Of a stretch of DNA of 64,000 bases, positions 22,301 to 34,619 are shown piece after piece. Below the pieces are notes generated by a model, which was not told the DNA's origin, ran no database searches, and saw nothing but the letters and a program-made list of their open reading frames with translations. The number at the start of each line of letters is the position of its first letter. Position 1 is the first letter of the stretch. Location: NCBI RefSeq assembly GCF_032062135.1, contig NC_092866.1, positions 22,453,230 through 22,517,229 of the forward strand, written 5' to 3'. Position numbers and translations under genes: made by a program. This DNA is from Pyxicephalus adspersus (Eukaryota > Chordata > Amphibia > Anura > Pyxicephalidae).

Positions 22301-23454
22301 AATTGCATGCTTTGTAGAGCACCCATAAGCCTCAGAGCATGGGAAACTGATATATTCTGCCTTTGGCTCTTGAAGTCTTGCTTTTGACTAATCCTACTTG
22401 TACCACACTATGGATCAGAGGGACTGCCAACTACAAGCTATATGAAAATGTAAACATCTAAGCCCTGGCCCCATCTTTACATTTAACAGCCTAGACAGAC
22501 TAATCAAAATAACCCTTACTGGTAAATGTGACCTAACCATATCCATTCCCATAATGTTAAACAGCAATGCCAAGACACTGGCTGCAGGTTTGGTAACTGA
22601 CCTAAATCAGAAATTTCAATTTTTATGGGAAATATGAGGACTTGTTGTGATTTACATGATGCATTAACTTCTATTGCGTTGACCGCTACATGACAGATTA
22701 ATTGTTAAGCTGATGGTAAAGCAGACCTGAACTTTGAAAGGACGCCTAATTCCCTGATTACTTTAAATATCCCCATAGTTCAACTTGGTAGGTCATTACC
22801 CTTAATAACCAGAACAGTATATATAGTCATTGATAATAGATACCAGTACCCTAAATTTTATTGCAAAAACTTTATAAATGAAATTCATAAAAAAATTACA
22901 AAATTAACATCTAAAAAAGAAAACAAAAAAAAGATGATATATGATGATGTGCTAAATGTCTAAATAAACCTGAGTAAAACCAGAGATTTTCAGAAGGCAC
23001 ATTATTAGATTGGAAAATGTGCTTTTTCTGGAAGGTTGCAAAGTTTGTTGCAGATCATGGCCTAAAACCAGCATCATGAGGATCCAGGATTGTTAAAAAC
23101 GTTCAGGATATAACTCCAAAAAAGCACAATTCAATTGTTTGGTACTATAAATATACTTTAATTTAAACACATCAAGCACTTATCTTCTAAAACCATCCAA
23201 TTGTCGACCCTGGTGCTGGTAGTAGTATATTATGGAACTAATTTCTTTTGGCATGGACTAGAAAATTGCCAGAATTGAATCAGCCAATTTTGAGTCAAAC
23301 ACATGTCAATTGTAAGGAAACTCCTATTCGGTCAGCTTGGGATTTTGAGACTGGTATGTTCCTCATGTTTCTGGAAATAAAGACCCTAATCACTAAACCA
23401 AAGTTACCCTGAATAGATTGAAAACCAAGGACCTGTATTATTATGACCCTCGGT
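22301..23454. other. Unassigned sequence
   Basis: Mostly unrecognised. TAAAGCAGACCTGAACTTT near 22718-22736 looks like a stray family A terminus. Confidence 0.4.
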
Positions 23455-24475
23455 AAAATCTGGAAAATCAGGTACCATTTGTATTCTGATGACACTCAAA
23501 TCTATCGTTCCACCCCTGACCTGTCTCCCTCAGTCCTGGATAAGGTCTCATGCTGCCTGACGGCCATCTTGTCATGGATGTCAGACAGATTTCTGAAACT
23601 CAACCTGGATAAAACGGAACTCATCATCTTCCCTCCCTCTAATTCCAAGTCTCACCCTGACATATTCCTAACTGTTAACAACACTGTTATTCATCCCTCC
23701 CCTCCGGCCCCCATATTCAGAACATTTCCAGGTTCTGTCACTTTCACCTACACAACATCGCCAAAATCCACCCCTACCTGTCCCCAGAGACCTCCAAACT
23801 CCTTGTACACGCTCTTATCATCTCTCGTCTGGACTACTGTAACATCCTCCTCTCTGGTATTCCACTAACCCGACTCTCTTCTCTACAATGTAATATGAAT
23901 GCTGCAGCCAGACTCATCCATACTTCCCACCGCTCCTCCTCTTCCGCTGCATCTCTTTGTAGTTCTCTTCATTGGCTTCCATTTCACCTGGGAATCAAAT
24001 TCAAGCTCCTGTGCTTTACCTTCAAATCGCTCCACACCTCCTGTACCACTTACTTTTCCGACAAATTCTTCCCAAGCAGCTCTCGTCTCTCCTCCAATGA
24101 CCTACTAATGACTTCCTCATTCTTAACCTCATCACATGCACGACTCCAAGACTTCTCTAGAGCTGCCCCAACTCTCTGGAATGATCTTTCACATGCAATT
24201 CAGCCTGCTCATTTGAAAGAGCACTCAAAACCCATCTTTTAAAACTTGCCTACCCATCTTCTACTGTCCGCTAAACCCTCACAACTTCTTACCACTACAT
24301 ATCTCCCATCCTATTGTCTAATACTTCCCCACACCTCCAAGATTGTAAGATCTTTGGGGCAGGGTCCTCTCCTCCTTCTGTGTCACTGTCTGTACCTGTC
24401 TGTCATTTACAACCCCCATTTAATGTACAGCGCTGCGTAATATGTGGGCACTATATTAATAATAATGATAATAAT
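23455..24475 (+). mobile_element. L2-clade LINE, 3' end with tail
   Basis: The frame 23443-23868 carries YHLYSDDTQIYRSTPDLS (catalytic YADD changed to YSDD), AILSWMSDRFLKLNLDKTE and more of the reverse-transcriptase thumb. After a frameshift around 23740-23790 it continues in the next frame with LVHALIISRLDYCNILLSG, NAAARLIHTS, SLHWLPFHLGIKFK and FSRAAPTLWNDL, the L2 C-terminal domain, ending near 24250. The 3' UTR has AAGATCTTTGGGGCAGGG and ends TACAGCGCTGCGTAATATG with an (ATAATA)n tail. It is 5'-truncated and inactive. Confidence 0.93.
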
Positions 24476-24479
24476 AACC

Positions 24480-25854
24480 TATGGGTATTTGTCAAAAAGT
24501 CATAGCTTGTCCCCTCTCCCTCCATCCAAAACACAAAACACATTTTAGCTGACATTCTTTTAGGACAAATCAGTGATTACTACATGATGACGGAATATCA
24601 ACAAATGGGGAGTGTACAATATCTATTTCCCTCTATTTCTACATTTCTAAGTTTTACTATTTAATGGGACAGTTGCAGAAGAACAGACCCAGCTGGACAT
24701 AAAACAGATTGAAAGTTCCAGCGAGCAGGTTTTCCACAGGTATTTCAATCACATACACAAACAACACAATGGGCTCACCTCCTTGGCTTTTCCTGTTTCT
24801 GGAACCTGCAGTTTTTATCCCAGCCATTGATTTTACTATTCCATCATTGATGAGGTTTCTATTAATAGAAATTTTTAAAAGCGTATTTCAAATGGCTTAG
24901 GGAAAAATATGAATCAAGGTCATAGGCCAGGCTGAAAAGTTTAGAAATTCAAAAGATGCTAAATAATCATAACAATGACAGTAGAAACAGATATGTGAAA
25001 ATAGGGTATCTTTTATTATTTTGTATGTTTTTAGTTATATCATGATGGCTTTCAACAGTATTCAAATTTTTAAAAAGCTAAACAGTTCAATACACTGCAT
25101 TTGCTTTGTTTTGTGCCTTAGCATGCAATATTAGATAATGCATGGAACATTAAACCCACAACTAATGTAAGGAGCCACTTTACACACACTTAAACGCCAG
25201 TTTAGTTCAGAAGGGTCTGGGCCAGAATCCAGCCTGATATTCAAACCGATGCTGGGTGTACTTCTGCATCAAAATTCAAATCAGTATAAAAAATCGTTAT
25301 CTTAAAAATGAACGATCAGTGGGGATTGCCCATTTGTGTGCCCTTCAATTTCCCATTCCCATAGAACTGAATAATGCTGAACAGTGCTCATTTGTTCATC
25401 TGTCACTGGAAACAATTACAAAACTATCATTATTTCAAGTAACAGTCATCTGACATCTGTACAGGGCTTTAGATAGCTAGTGAACCCATATACACCATAG
25501 TGTACCATGTTTGCCTCCAGTAATGTTTTAGATTGTATGCATGCTTTTCTCTGCTAACTGTACTCTAAAAAAACATGATTTATTTACATAAATTTACAAT
25601 AATAAAAAAATCCATAGCTTAACTTTGAGAATATGAGAATATGAAAAGTAGCAAGGATGTATTAAATGTATACAGTTAGTAGTGTCTCTGTTCCACAGAC
25701 CATTTCCCTGGGACCCCCACAATCAATTATTTATATACCCCAATCTACATGTGTTTTGACATCTCATGTAACTATTGCACTAATTTTTTGCGTTTTGCTT
25801 AATGTTAGACAGTGCCTTATTCTATTAGTTTGTTCATCCTTTGGTTGCAAAACC
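24480..25854. other. Unassigned AT-rich sequence
   Basis: No gene or repeat recognised. Confidence 0.45.
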
Positions 25855-26360
25855 TTAAAGCGGACCTATCATCACATATGTAACATTATATTAAGGGGTG
25901 GTTATTCCTTTTATATAAAGGAAAAACATGTTTTTTTTTCAGTACTTTTTCCCTCCCCTTCCATTCCTACTGCTGTGGTGGTAAAGGCTGAAGGGGAAAC
26001 CCGCAGCCTCCTGGGATACCTGTGTCATATATTTAAGGAGGCTTTTGGCTGCTCCTTCTATGCATTAGATCCCCCGAGATTGGGCATGCATCATCTGGGG
26101 ACTTTCAATAATGTAAAACAAATCTATTTTTTCTCTTTTACATTTTTTGGAAGACATGTCACCCGGTCTCATGCCTGTACAGTGTGGGATGGGATGAACA
26201 GAGAAGAAAGAAGATGGCAGTGCTGGCTGGAATGGCGGTCACTGGAAAGAAGAGGGATGCCAGGCTAGCTCGGGACTCGCTCTGTTCTTTTTAATGACAG
26301 ATCGGGGCATATCATCAAAAAAGGTACATGATTTTTTTGGTCACAAAAGTTCTGTTTCAA
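25855..26360 (+). mobile_element. Family A MITE copy 3
   Basis: It begins TTAAAGCGGACCTATC and ends near TTCTGTTTCAAG, which corresponds to the family end TTCCGCTTTAA. The interior shows CCTCCTGGGATACC, GGGCATGCATCATC and GTACAGTGTGGGAT. A 200-codon frame starting at 25666 runs through it, but that frame crosses unrelated sequence and the MITE and is not a gene. Confidence 0.75.
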
Positions 26361-26553
26361 GTGATGTTATTTCCATTTCTCCACAATTGTACATGTATAG
26401 ATTTTTTATGTTCCATAAAAAATATTCAACAAAAAATAATTAATAAAAATGGATTTTATAGACTGATATCATCACTATCAATTTTGTATTCATGTGAATA
26501 TATATATAAAGATAGGTGCATTCACTTGTTTCTGTATTTATTGAACAGCATAG

Positions 26554-26682
26554 GGCTCTATTTAAACAAGACAACCTGACATTCCCTTAAACATTCCCTG
26601 GGAATCAATCACATGAACCTGCAAGATTTCCACTAGGGAATGTTTAAGGGAATGTTAGATTTCCTGTTTTAAAAATAGTGGT
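26554..26682. mobile_element. Family J foldback MITE, full copy
   Basis: The left arm (GACATTCCCTTAAACATTCC near 26578-26597) pairs with the right arm (GGAATGTTTAAGGGAATGTT near 26637-26656). The spacer is about 40 bases. The outer ends (CTCTATTTAAACA, TGTTTTAAAAATAG) also pair. It is a small palindromic MITE related to 20316-20405 and 46922-47008. Confidence 0.8.
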
Positions 26683-26689
26683 ATATATT

Positions 26690-27815
26690 TCATAAAAATT
26701 GGAATTTTCTAAAGTATGGTGAGAAGTCAGATGAGTCCTAAATTATTAATTTTGGTTGCTAGATAGGGGTTATTTATAATTATATTTACACTGCTATAAG
26801 TAGTACCTGGTTTGTAGAAATAATGGTTTGTATACACTTTAAATACAGCAATGCAGTGTTGTTGAATCTTTACTCAAAATGACTTAATCTTTCCCTGTTA
26901 AGGAAGCCTCTCCCCTGTAGTTTATATGTTCAGCTAGATAAATACTTACTGTTTATGTATTCAGTGGAATTATTACTCATTTTGCTTCTATGTCTGCTTC
27001 ACAGGAAGGTGTATACTGTATTATTCCTATTTTTCGTTACACATAAAACATTCCAGTGTTCCAGATTAACCAACATTTATTCAGCAGGGATGCCATTTAT
27101 TCCATTCTCCCAAGCGTATAAAGTTAATAAAAGATCGCTGTGAAGAAGTTTTTTTCTTTGTATTTTGATATAAAACCTGTAATTTCTGCATTTGGTCTTA
27201 GAAATACAACTACATATTTAAAGTGGTTAAGATAGATTTCTACCTTTTTGTTCATGTGGAACTCAGTCTTAAGAGCTGCTGTAAAACAATAAAAATTAGA
27301 CTACATTTGCTTACATATTAGGATAAAACAAGCAACTGAAATCACAGAGGCTAACCTATTCTGGAGTCTGAATTTTGTTTTATATATTAATAGTATAGTA
27401 CTTACTCGTATCCATACTCCAATCACAGGCTGTGTCTTGGGAACACTACATAATAGTAGATGTAGTGTGTAGCTGAAGACATGGTAAGGCAGCTGCAGCC
27501 ACTAATTCCCATGCAAAAGTACTGGGGTGTTTCCAGGTTCACATGGCTCCAATTTTTGCATCTACATAGCACTGTTGAAATGTTTATAACTTAACTTCCC
27601 TTATTTTTTTACTGTTGGTCTGCTAAATACACTCTTTCTTTTTCAACATCTAGAACATCTCTGGGTCCTGCTACTTGCACCTGTGCCAACCAAATGTTTG
27701 GGTACACTCTAATCTCCCTACATCAACATCCCCTTCAATGGTACTCCATTAATTCTATCATATCACTCCATAAAATCTATCATGAACCCTGCAGCTATTT
27801 ATCCTTGTCACTCTC
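26690..27815. other. Unassigned AT-rich sequence
   Basis: No gene or repeat recognised. Confidence 0.45.
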
Positions 27816-27823
27816 CTTTACAC

Positions 27824-28151
27824 CAGGGGTCCCCAGGCCATTTGACAGGTGGGCCACGAGAGTACGGAAACCAGAAGTGGTCCGCGGCTCTGAACGGTGC
27901 ACCCCCCAGCGGGGTCAGGAGAAAGAATCCCCTTGGGGGAGGTGCACCGGCCAGAGTTGCGGACCATGTCTCCTGCCCGTATGCATTGTAGGCTCAGGAC
28001 GGTGGGTGGGTTATATCTCTGGACACAACCCACCCACTCTTCCTTTGCAGGCTCAGACCTGTGATGGGAGAGTGAGCGGATTCTGACATTATGAGGTCAC
28101 TCAGGGAGAAGAATCAGTGGTCCATGAGCTTGAAAATGTTGGGGACCATTG
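27824..28151 (+). mobile_element. Family H hAT MITE copy 1 with TSD
   Basis: The left end CAGGGGTCCCCAGG and inverted right end CAATGGTCCCCAAC are hAT-like. Flanking 8-mers CTTTACAC (27816-27823) and CTTTAAAC (28152-28159) differ at one base. The interior has GTGCACCGGCCAGAG, CGGACCATGTCTCC and CACAACCCACCCACTC. It is GC-rich against an AT-rich background. The 130-codon frame here is incidental. Confidence 0.9.
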
Positions 28152-28159
28152 CTTTAAAC

Positions 28160-29100
28160 TTCTTCTTTGCCCCATCCCACATACATTTCAGACCTGTTAA
28201 ATAAATGCACAAATTACCACCCTCTTTGCTTGTCCGTGGGTTCATGAAACAATTCAATAGAGTAACTCATTATATGAAGTGCTCAACAAGCACTACAAAA
28301 ACCATACCGACATTAGTCATGATCATCTTCCACTGGTTCCAAAATTGATGCAGTTGTCTTGCATGGTTTGCACATTGTGGATGCATATACGTCCTGCTTT
28401 TTGAAGTATACAATCATCATACAAATTGATTGTTTGATATTAACATGTTTGCTAAAGAAGCTGGTGCTCCCACAAAACGCATTGTGTTTTCTCTACAAGT
28501 ATCTAAAATATAGCAACCATTTTTCGAGTTATTCTATCTTGAATTGTATTTTACTATAATAATTTTAATTTGTTAAACTAAAAAAATTACTGTAATGTTA
28601 TCTTGGGAAGCCATGTAACTCCTTTTTCTTGAGGTATTTGTTTATTTGTTTTGCACAAACTATTACAAGGCCCCTGTGGCCAAATCTTTGTTCTATAATG
28701 TATCTTTAGGAGGTGGTTGCCTATATGCAATGATAGGTAGGAGACAATATCCCTGTTATCTAATGCATGCAAAATATTTAAAAACTGTATTTTGAAATAA
28801 AGATTAAGGGATTTTAACAGCATATATCAATATCTTCAGATTAAACAATATATGTTACAAAAATTATTTTAATAATAAAAACATAAACATTGATTCTCAT
28901 TCATTGTACAAAAGAGATACAATTTTAGAAACAGAAAGTTGTGTCCTTGAAGGGTATGCTCAAAAACGCAACATGTTTTTGTCGCTTCATCAGAAGTAAT
29001 AAAAGATAGAATGCATCATCATAGTGAAATAACCTATTAAACATCTAAGCAATCCAGTGTCACCTGCTGAATCCATGAAAGTTAATCACCATATGCTCAC
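28160..29100. other. Unassigned, possible inverted-end element
   Basis: GAAGCTGGTGCTCCCACAAA with ACGCATTG (28456-28483) and, on the opposite strand, GATGAAGCGACAAA with TTGCGTTTTTGAGCA (28958-28994) share the layout GAAGC...AAACGC. They may be the two inverted ends of one element. The rest is AT-rich and unrecognised. Confidence 0.3.
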
Positions 29101-29108
29101 AAATGATG

Positions 29109-29753
29109 TAGCGATGAGCAAGCGAGAATATTAAGTTCGATCTCGCAGCTAATGGGGCCTTTCTCGCTTACTGAAAATTTAAGCGAGAACGGCCTTCTGA
29201 GGTCGAGCTCTCGCCGAACAGGAGGATTTCCAGGCTGCATCACAGCCCAAGAAATCCTCTGTGATCCCTGGGCACTAGAGGTTAATTAACCTCTAGTGCC
29301 CCGGGGATCGCACACTCTTATCAATAAATGCAACCACAGCTGCAATCATTGAGAAGATGCCCAGCACAGGAAAACCTCCTGACTTTGTAATTTAAGTATC
29401 TCTTACAAATGATACATTTGTATCTGTAACAAATGTATGATTTGTAAGAGATACTTATATTACAATGTCAGGAGGTTCTCCTTTGCCGGGCATCTTCTTA
29501 ATGATTGCAGATTTGGCTGCATTCATAGAAAAGAGTCTGCGATCCCCAGGGCATTAAAGGTTAATTATCCTCTAGTGCCCGGGGATCACGCAAACAGGAG
29601 GATTTCCAGGGCTGAATGCAGCTCTCGGAATTCTCCTGTTTTAATTTCCTCTTTCGATAGTTTAGCGAAAATGGTTTGGCGAAATTTTGCTGAACCATTG
29701 GAAGTTCGAGGAAATGTTTGCGAGAATGCCAGAGGCATTCTCTCTCATCCCTA
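29109..29753 (+). mobile_element. Family C hAT-type MITE copy 2, perfect 8-bp TSD, nested palindromes
   Basis: It starts TAGCGATGAGCAAGCGAG and ends TCTCTCATCCCTA. The flanks AAATGATG (29101-29108 and 29754-29761) are identical. A perfect 32-bp palindrome lies at 29270-29301 (GGCACTAGAGGTTAA and its complement). A much longer foldback pairs about 29293-29412 with 29425-29546 around a 12-base centre. No transposase is present. Confidence 0.93.
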
Positions 29754-29761
29754 AAATGATG

Positions 29762-31760
29762 TACTGTACATAGGTAGGGAGAAGAGACAAACAAGGAACC
29801 TCCTCAGTCACTGGCACATCTACAATTTTTCTCTGACATGGTTGGAGTGAACTGTGATCAGATGAAAAAGTAGCCATCCTTTAAGCATTTTTTTTTTAAC
29901 ATTTTTATTCAAAAACAGGTATGTTGCAGATTTATGATATCCCATATTGTTTTTTAATATATATATATATATAAAAACTGCTAAACTGAAATCTATTTTT
30001 TTTCATAGGATTAGCTACACACTTGTGGTGATCAGGATGAAGACAAAAAATTATACAATGGCAAATATAGCCCTGGTTAAAGCAATTGATTAGATTTTTA
30101 ACGTTGCCCTGTGTAGAAGGAGGACGGACTGACTTCTGAATCAAACTGTAAAAGTTGTAATGTCCAGTCTGTCTACAACACACAACACTGAGTAGTTGGT
30201 TTCTGCTACAGATTAGGCGTGTTCATTTGTGGTTAAAAACCACAGCGTTTACCTCCATTTGGCACCTCAAGTCAAACACTAGAGGACCAGGATTGGTAAC
30301 AGGCAACCACTGGTAGGCTTTATTAGGCACTTGCAAATGCCCATGCAAGTGTTTGCCAACAGCTGCAAAAGCCTAGCAAGGTGGTTCCTTCCCTTTTTTT
30401 TTTTTGTAAATTGCAGCCACAAATTGCAGATGCACCAATTTAAGTCTATGGAGGCAGCAAGGGCAACAATCTCACCCAGATGCAGCTTGCAAAAAATTCA
30501 TAGCAACACAGTCCCTACCAACTGTACGTTACAAAATGGATTGTGAATAAACTTATTCGGCCCAATGTTAACCACTTTGTGCACGCAGTTTTAAATGGTC
30601 AAACGCGTATAATAGACTGCAAAAAACAGTGTTGAATGTTCCTAAACTTCTGGAAAAAGACTTAATCTACTGAAAAATGTGCCCAAAATAAAATAGCCTG
30701 CAAACATTATATTTAGTATCAGTGTTGTGTTATCCTTCAAGAATTGTTGTTTGCTTTGAGCCAGTGCTGAACAAAAAAGTTTAAAAACAATTCAAACTTG
30801 TTTCTTTTTTTTAGCTACTAAAAGTTTAAGTATTAAGTATCTCCTGAGACATCTGTGATTTAATTTACAATTCCTAATGAGCCTGAATAAAATAGTTTGT
30901 TCCACTATATCTTTCATTCAGGGTAACAAAGACCCAGGCTTTTGTAACTCTTCACTAACACACTTGTGTTCCTTACATAACTGTTGATATTTTTCAAAAT
31001 GGGGTGAATGAAAAGGTTTTAGGTGAAACCAGATGGCTGCAATTGACTGATGAACTGCATACAGCCTGGGAAATGCAGCTCATCTTGTGTGGTACATTCT
31101 AAGCTTGCCTTGCGTATCAGATGCAATTACAAAAACTCTCATAGAAAAATGTTTTGTTAATTTCATTTGTGCTTTGAGCTTGACATGGGAAAACAAAAAA
31201 AAGCTCCTTTCAACCAAAAGATTGGTTGTTGCAAACACTCAAATGTTGCTATGTGACACATTTATATAGTTAAATTTATAAAATATTACCTACATTTGTG
31301 AAAGATAGCTAGCTAGATGGATAGACAAAGACAAAAATAATCCCTCCTGATACCATGTACGAGGTTTTAGAATGAACAGTGAACCACATAAGCACCTGCC
31401 CCGAAGTAGCTAACAAATTAATGCTGTCATACACCCATGGACGGGTAATGTAGAAGGGAGCCATTCAATTAATCATTCAGTGCTCTTAGACTGTAGTAGG
31501 AAATTAAAGCTTCTTCAAGAATTCATGTAACATAGGAAGAGACAAACTTCATGCAAATATTTTCTTAGTAAGGATCTATCCAACAAATACTGTGATCCTG
31601 ACCCCTTCACAATTAGGGTAGTTGTACAGTTTAACAAAACTTTTAAAACTACAAAATATCATTATTTTCTTTTTAAAGAAAATGGCCCACTCCCGTTTTG
31701 CCACTGATAAGGAAAAACAACACTTTGAAAAAAGAAGAGGCACACATTACACTGAGTCTT
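29762..31760. other. Unassigned AT-rich sequence
   Basis: No gene or family recognised. A short (TA)n lies at about 29958-29972. Confidence 0.45.
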
Positions 31761-31763
31761 TGG

Positions 31764-31979
31764 CCCTGATTTATTAAAGTTCTCCTGGAGAGGATAAACT
31801 TTCATCAGTGAAGCTGAGTGATCCAGCAAACCTCGAATATATCTGGTCCAGAATTGAAAACATTTGCTAGCAAATGGCTAATAACTTTCAGAAAATCCAT
31901 TGTAGATTTTCTGGATCACATAGCTTCACTAATGAAAGTGTATCCTCTCCAGCCTTGGAGGGCTTTTAATAAATCAGAA
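31764..31979. mobile_element. Family F foldback MITE copy 2
   Basis: The ends CCTGATTTATTAAAGTTCTC and (GGGCTTTTAATAAATCAG) are inverted. The inner arms TTTCATCAGTGAAGCTGAG and GCTTCACTAATGAAAG pair. It is almost wholly palindromic, and its shadow frame at 31818 follows the palindrome. Confidence 0.85.
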
Positions 31980-31984
31980 CCTTT

Positions 31985-32942
31985 GTGGCAACAAAGCTAT
32001 TGGATACACTGCACACTAGGCCAAATTCAAAAGTCTTTCACAGTAACACCATGGCCGGTACTGAAGATTTTAAATCGGGCCTGCTGCTATATCCTTTCCT
32101 GTTCCAATTGATGGTGGAACATGCACTTTTTCTGTTCTCCAAATTACACTACTTTACATGCTACCCAATCTTTTTCAGGTCATTGGTTTCACTTCAAGTC
32201 CATCGCTATGGCTCCCATAGGCCTACACTGTCCATGTCCAATCCAACACTTTCCTATCAGCCTCTCCATTATACACTACCTGATCTTTCACTACTTTCAT
32301 CACCTCTTCTCAATTTCCTACTGTGGATGTGGAAAGTGTGGCATCCGCCGTAGGAATAGAGTTCTCTAGATACTCTTTTTCGTTATCTTTTGTATTGGTA
32401 TAACTCCATTGATGTGTGTCTTTTTTTAACCCAAATACCTACATGGCAGTCTGGGACTGACTGACATAACCTTAAGATTAGATATTCAGGCCCTGTTACA
32501 GTTAAATTTCACTGTTACATATTTTCAGAAAACTCAATTAAGACATTTAGTATTTAAGGCATTTCTATCTGAATAAGTGTCTCTCTCAGTACAGTAGAGA
32601 CCATAGTTATTAACTTAGCACATCATGTTCAGCACTTTAATTTTTTAACAACCAGTAATTTTTAATTGCATGGTCAACCTTAATATTTCACCCATTTAAT
32701 TCAATCACAGTGCCTGTACAGGGTATACAGTCATAACTGCACGCATGAATACCCTGTCTGACAGTATTCTGAGCATAAAGTTTATATTCTGCTTTTTATA
32801 ATACAATAAACGCCAAGCACATTCTCTTCCCTGGAAACAATTCTGCCAGATAATTCCTCTATTGAATAATGTTTAATTTTCTGATGATGCCATTAACTTT
32901 TTGAACATACACTTTTTAAGCTCAGCATTTGTTTGATTGCAG
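31985..32942. other. Unassigned sequence
   Basis: 32030-32350 is somewhat richer in C and open in two frames, but nothing is recognisable. 32370-32940 is AT-rich and free of known repeats. Confidence 0.35.
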
Positions 32943-33046
32943 CAAAAGTAAAGCCTAGTGATCTGCATCTAATATACTCGGGCTGCCTATTGACTGGATA
33001 TTCAGTTTGTGAAGAATTAGCAGAGCCAGCAGAGCTGGAATACAAC
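32943..33046 (+). other. Candidate protein-coding exon (weak)
   Basis: A 104-base block is bounded by TTTGTTTGATTGCAG on the left and the consensus donor GTGAGT on the right. Read with two leading bases completing a codon, it is open for 34 codons (KVKPSDLHLIYSGCLLTGYS, then VCEELAEPAELEYN) and ends in phase 0. The composition is more protein-like than that of neighbouring frames, but I cannot name a parent protein. No partner exon was identified, and chance or a conserved non-coding element remain likely. Confidence 0.2.
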
Positions 33047-33105
33047 GTGAGTGTGTCATGCGCTAATATTATTGTAATGTGTGCACTCGTACAAATATCT
33101 GGTTT

Positions 33106-33118
33106 GGGGGGGGGGGGG
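33106..33118. repeat. Poly-G run
   Basis: Thirteen consecutive G. The length may be unreliable in sequencing. Confidence 0.95.
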
Positions 33119-33119
33119 T

Positions 33120-34611
33120 TAGCTTAATGTTTAGGAAGGGTATTCTAGCAATAGAAACACTAAAAAACAATTTGTCATCAAAAACTCTTATTTATATTAG
33201 CATGGGTGTGAAAGGTTTGTGAAAAGTGCAGACTCCTATAGCTGTAATACTGACTTCATTCACCCAGGGTATTAACCAAGGCCAGGCAACTCCATCATTT
33301 GTCAAAAGATGATTTCTATTTATTTTTGTATTTATCTACTGGACTATGTTTTTTTTGGTGACTCTTTCTTTCTCTTCCTAAAGTGTCCTTTCTTACAATA
33401 TAAAATTGAAAATAAAGAATACGGTAAATAATTACCCCTCCAGATGCTCCAGAAGTTTTGGTCTCCTGTATTCCTTGTAGCATTTATGGTTACCCCACCA
33501 ACCTCTATTCTCTATAATTGATCAATTATAAAGTAGTTTTTCAATATATTAGGAAAATCCATGGCCACTAATAAACATCTTCACCTGCCTTCAAGTCTGT
33601 TCAATACTTAGTTACAATACAAGTGAATGCATATGATGATGGACTGCTAAAGTGAAGTTAGAAATAAGAAAAGGTTATCAGGATTTTTTTTTGGCAGAAA
33701 AATCTTTTTCCATAACTTCTAGCAATGTTTATTATGTTTACACTGCTTGCAATCTAAACTAACATCAATCAGCTCAAGTACCAGTCAGTGGCATAATTGT
33801 ACCATCTATAACATCTCTAATTAAGAGAAGCTGATATTAGATGTACTAACCGAAACTTCAAAATTGTTATTAGCCACAAATCCTCTTTTGCATGCTGTGC
33901 AGTAAGGAGAAATTGTATATGTCTTAGTGGTGTAGATGTATTACACCCAGAGATTCTGGTTTTCTTGTATGGGACCCGTATGGTCTTCTTCAGGTTGTAA
34001 ACTTCTCAGAGTTTCTCCTGAGCAAAAAATTGACAGTTGTGTAGTATTAGTTCTCCAAATAACAGTGCACAGTTGAAAAAGTTTGTCTTAGAGCTATAGA
34101 GTAATTGTGCAGAACATACAATTATGTCATCATATATAATATTGCGATCGTCATTGTTGTTGCTACTACAATTCTTGGTTTCCATACCACTAAACCACCT
34201 TGATCAGCATTTGCTTTGTCAGTGGCAAAAAAGAATATTTATATACAAAGATCTGAGGTGATAAAATAATACTGGTGAGCTACTAGGAAAAGAGTTTTTA
34301 AAGTTAAAAAATAAATGTTAAAAGTTAAATTTAATCTTTTGATATTTTCCATGACAACTTATGTCACCAGCTCTGGCCCCATGTAGACCAACAACTATGC
34401 TGCCAGCTTTGCTGCTACCTGACCTTGGTTTAGATATATGTTAAGATGAATGGCAGTAAATACTGTAAGTCAATGGGTTCTTGAAAAAATCTCCATGATC
34501 TCCAGTTACATCCTTGATGCCAATAATGGAGCTAGGTGGTGGAGATGATGTAAATCCCTATCTGCTTTGGCAAGTGACCTGCATCATTTTACTTTTTTTT
34601 TTTGCTAAAAA
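33120..34611. other. Unassigned AT-rich sequence
   Basis: No gene or repeat recognised. 33760-33900 is complex sequence without repeats. Confidence 0.4.
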
Positions 34612-34619
34612 TAAAGTTG

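Noticed and set aside
25666..26268. 200-codon gene
   Set aside because: The frame runs from anonymous AT-rich sequence into a family A MITE and has no recognisable domain.
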